A program made the position numbers and the translations under genes. A stretch of 64,000 nt of DNA. Source: Thermococcus onnurineus NA1 (GTDB lineage: Archaea > Methanobacteriota_B > Thermococci > Thermococcales > Thermococcaceae). Positions within the stretch are counted from its first letter, which is position 1, and the number at the start of each line of letters is the position of its first letter. Where the stretch lies: assembly GCF_000018365.1 (NCBI RefSeq), contig NC_011529.1:992001-1056000 (forward strand), written 5' to 3'. The notes under the pieces were generated by a model, which had not been told where the DNA came from, ran no database searches, and saw nothing but the letters and a program-made list of their open reading frames with translations. Positions 62,779 through 64,000 of the stretch are shown here, one piece after another.

Positions 62779-63924
62779 GTGATAAGGAAATTAAGCCTTA
62801 AGCTAACCCTCGACTTCGATGCTGGGACCCTCTATGCGGAGGTTAACGAGAACCTGGGAATAGAAGCCGGGACACTCCTTCTCAACAGGGGGCTGAAGGT
62901 GGAAAAAGCTCCGGTCAAGTTCTCCCAGGAAATTAAGGGGTTCAAAGGCATTGAAGCCTTCAGGGCCAACGTCGTGAGGCTGGATAGGCCTGTCGAGAAT
63001 ATTAAGCTTTCCTATTCGGGCAAACTTGGAAGCTATAAAGATGTGCTCCCCTATCTAAAGGACTCCATAAGCCAGGACTACACACTGCTGAGGACGGATT
63101 CTCTCTTCTACCCGATTCCGGCTGAGCCAAGCTTTGAAAGCCTCGTTAAATCCGTTGTGAGTTCTGAGTTTGACGCGGAGATAACTATTGAGGGCGTCCC
63201 GAACGACCTAACGGTTGCCTTCGGCGGGGAAATTCACGGAGAGAGGCTCAGGATTGAAGGAACCAACAGGCTTGACATAGCGGTAGCTCCCTTTGAGGTC
63301 ATCGAGGAAGAGCCCTTCAGGCTCTTTGTCCTCAGCGGGGAGGGCGTTGAAAGAACCGTTGGACTCCTCAGGGGAGCTTACGACTTCTATTCCTCGCTCC
63401 TCGGGCGGAGGGGGTTCACGTACACCGTCATCGAGACGCCCGAGAACTACGGTGGGCAAGCTGGCAAAGGCTACATGCTCGTCTCAGGAAGCTCTTTGCG
63501 GGCGGAGGTTCCTGCCAACATCTACCACGAGCTGGCCCACCTCTGGAACCCGAGAGCAACTCAGGAGGCCCATCTAAGCAGGTTCTTCGACGAGGCCTTT
63601 GCGAACTACCTGACGGCCCTCGCGATTAGGGAAATTCACGGGGAAGACGCCTTCAGGCGCTTCATGGAGAACCTGCGGAGGAATTACGAGGCCATAGTTA
63701 GGAAGTTCCCCGAGGCGGAAAGGCTTAAGCCTTCGGAGTGGGGGAGGCTCGACCTTTGGGAGCTTCCCTACACGAAAGGAGCTTTGATTCTCCACGAACT
63801 CCACAGGAAGGCCGGCAATTTCTTCTATGAAATCCTGAAGAGGCTCGTTAGAGAGGAACGCGTTGACTTCGAGGTGTTTCGGGAGATTGTGAAGGAAACC
63901 ACCGGGCTTGAGCTAGATATTTAG
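62779..63924 (+). CDS. Gluzincin-type metallopeptidase
   Basis: A 381-residue protein with the zinc motif YHELAHLWNPR (HExxH) near residue 250 and FDEAFANYL 20 residues on, whose Glu is the third ligand; this is the M1/M61 arrangement. The first 190 residues are beta-rich as in the N-domain of these aminopeptidases. No signal peptide is seen. The start is GTG 62779 after GGGAGGAGTC. Peptide substrate unknown. Confidence 0.82.
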   Translation: MIRKLSLKLTLDFDAGTLYAEVNENLGIEAGTLLLNRGLKVEKAPVKFSQEIKGFKGIEAFRANVVRLDRPVENIKLSYSGKLGSYKDVLPYLKDSISQDYTLLRTDSLFYPIPAEPSFESLVKSVVSSEFDAEITIEGVPNDLTVAFGGEIHGERLRIEGTNRLDIAVAPFEVIEEEPFRLFVLSGEGVERTVGLLRGAYDFYSSLLGRRGFTYTVIETPENYGGQAGKGYMLVSGSSLRAEVPANIYHELAHLWNPRATQEAHLSRFFDEAFANYLTALAIREIHGEDAFRRFMENLRRNYEAIVRKFPEAERLKPSEWGRLDLWELPYTKGALILHELHRKAGNFFYEILKRLVREERVDFEVFREIVKETTGLELDI

Positions 63925-64000
63925 GTTAGCGCCGTAGGAACAACTTGCGGAGGAAAAGTATTTATGATCCAAAATCCAAAAATATCCGGGGTTCCCATGA
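63925..64000 (+). promoter_or_regulatory. Likely promoter of a gene beyond the right edge
   Basis: A TATA-like GTATTTATG at about 63958-63966 is about 35 bp before an ATG at 63997. GGGG at 63987-63990 might be a ribosome site. The gene itself lies outside the window. Confidence 0.4.

Overview
The window reads as chromosomal DNA of a hyperthermophilic euryarchaeon of the order Thermococcales, most likely Thermococcus. The evidence is archaeal information-processing genes (TFB, aIF6, L31e, L39e, LX, S19e, FEN1, PDCD5), two CDC48-type AAA ATPases, an ADP-forming acyl-CoA synthetase subunit, promoters with TATA boxes about 25 bp before the start, GGTGA-type ribosome binding sites, and CRISPR repeats of the Thermococcales type. 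The species is not assigned. No rRNA or tRNA gene, insertion sequence or replication origin was recognised.

Layout. 0-2.5 kb: methylmalonyl-CoA genes (epimerase, MeaB GTPase, cobalamin-binding mutase subunit) and a PHP phosphoesterase. 2.46-5.98 kb: a CRISPR array of 53 repeat units, transcribed leftwards from an A/T-rich leader at 5.98-6.47 kb, with no cas genes in view. 6.5-21.2 kb: housekeeping and small-family genes (Maf, PIN-ATPase-KH protein, MinD, GPN GTPase, asparagine-synthetase-like enzyme, glycosyltransferase, Sua5, SerRS, MoeA). 21.3-25.7 kb: first CDC48 ATPase with neighbours. 25.8-35.5 kb: acyl-CoA synthetase, PsiE-FEN1 with a C/D box RNA in the leader, TFB, two ribosomal/translation operons, and the large methylmalonyl-CoA mutase subunit. 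35.5-45.3 kb: Hsp20 with a Phr heat-shock operator, second CDC48, two 49-residue microproteins (one behind a glycolytic TGM operator), JAMM protease, MobB, LSm, MptE-like and Mut7-C proteins. 45.4-47.4 kb: two decayed genes flank a nitroreductase. 47.5-57.7 kb: one compact operon for chorismate and tyrosine synthesis, with nearly every gene overlapping the next. 57.7-64 kb: decayed HAD, nitrilase and acetyltransferase genes, a phosphatase, two DUF2202 lipoproteins, a CruF-like membrane protein, a beta-propeller and a metallopeptidase.

How the genes work together. Epimerase, MeaB and both mutase subunits form the methylmalonyl-CoA/succinyl-CoA interconversion module. Its two mutase transcription units lie 34 kb apart but share a 38-bp upstream element at the same distance from the TATA box, and a third copy of its core sits before meaB. 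The aro operon starts with a winged-helix regulator and a split transketolase that can supply erythrose 4-phosphate. It then encodes DAHP synthase, AroB, AroD, AroE, AroK, AroA, AroC, chorismate mutase, an aminotransferase and prephenate dehydrogenase. Hsp20 and the second CDC48 form a heat-shock unit.

The most notable signals are the mutase-linked element, two C/D box sRNA candidates, gene-conversion tracts between the CDC48 paralogues, the TGM-controlled microprotein with a nearby relative, structural anomalies in the CRISPR array, perfect palindromes over the start sites of DUF2202 and decayed genes, and an unusually high number of frameshifted genes. Frameshifts could be sequencing errors and need checking against reads.
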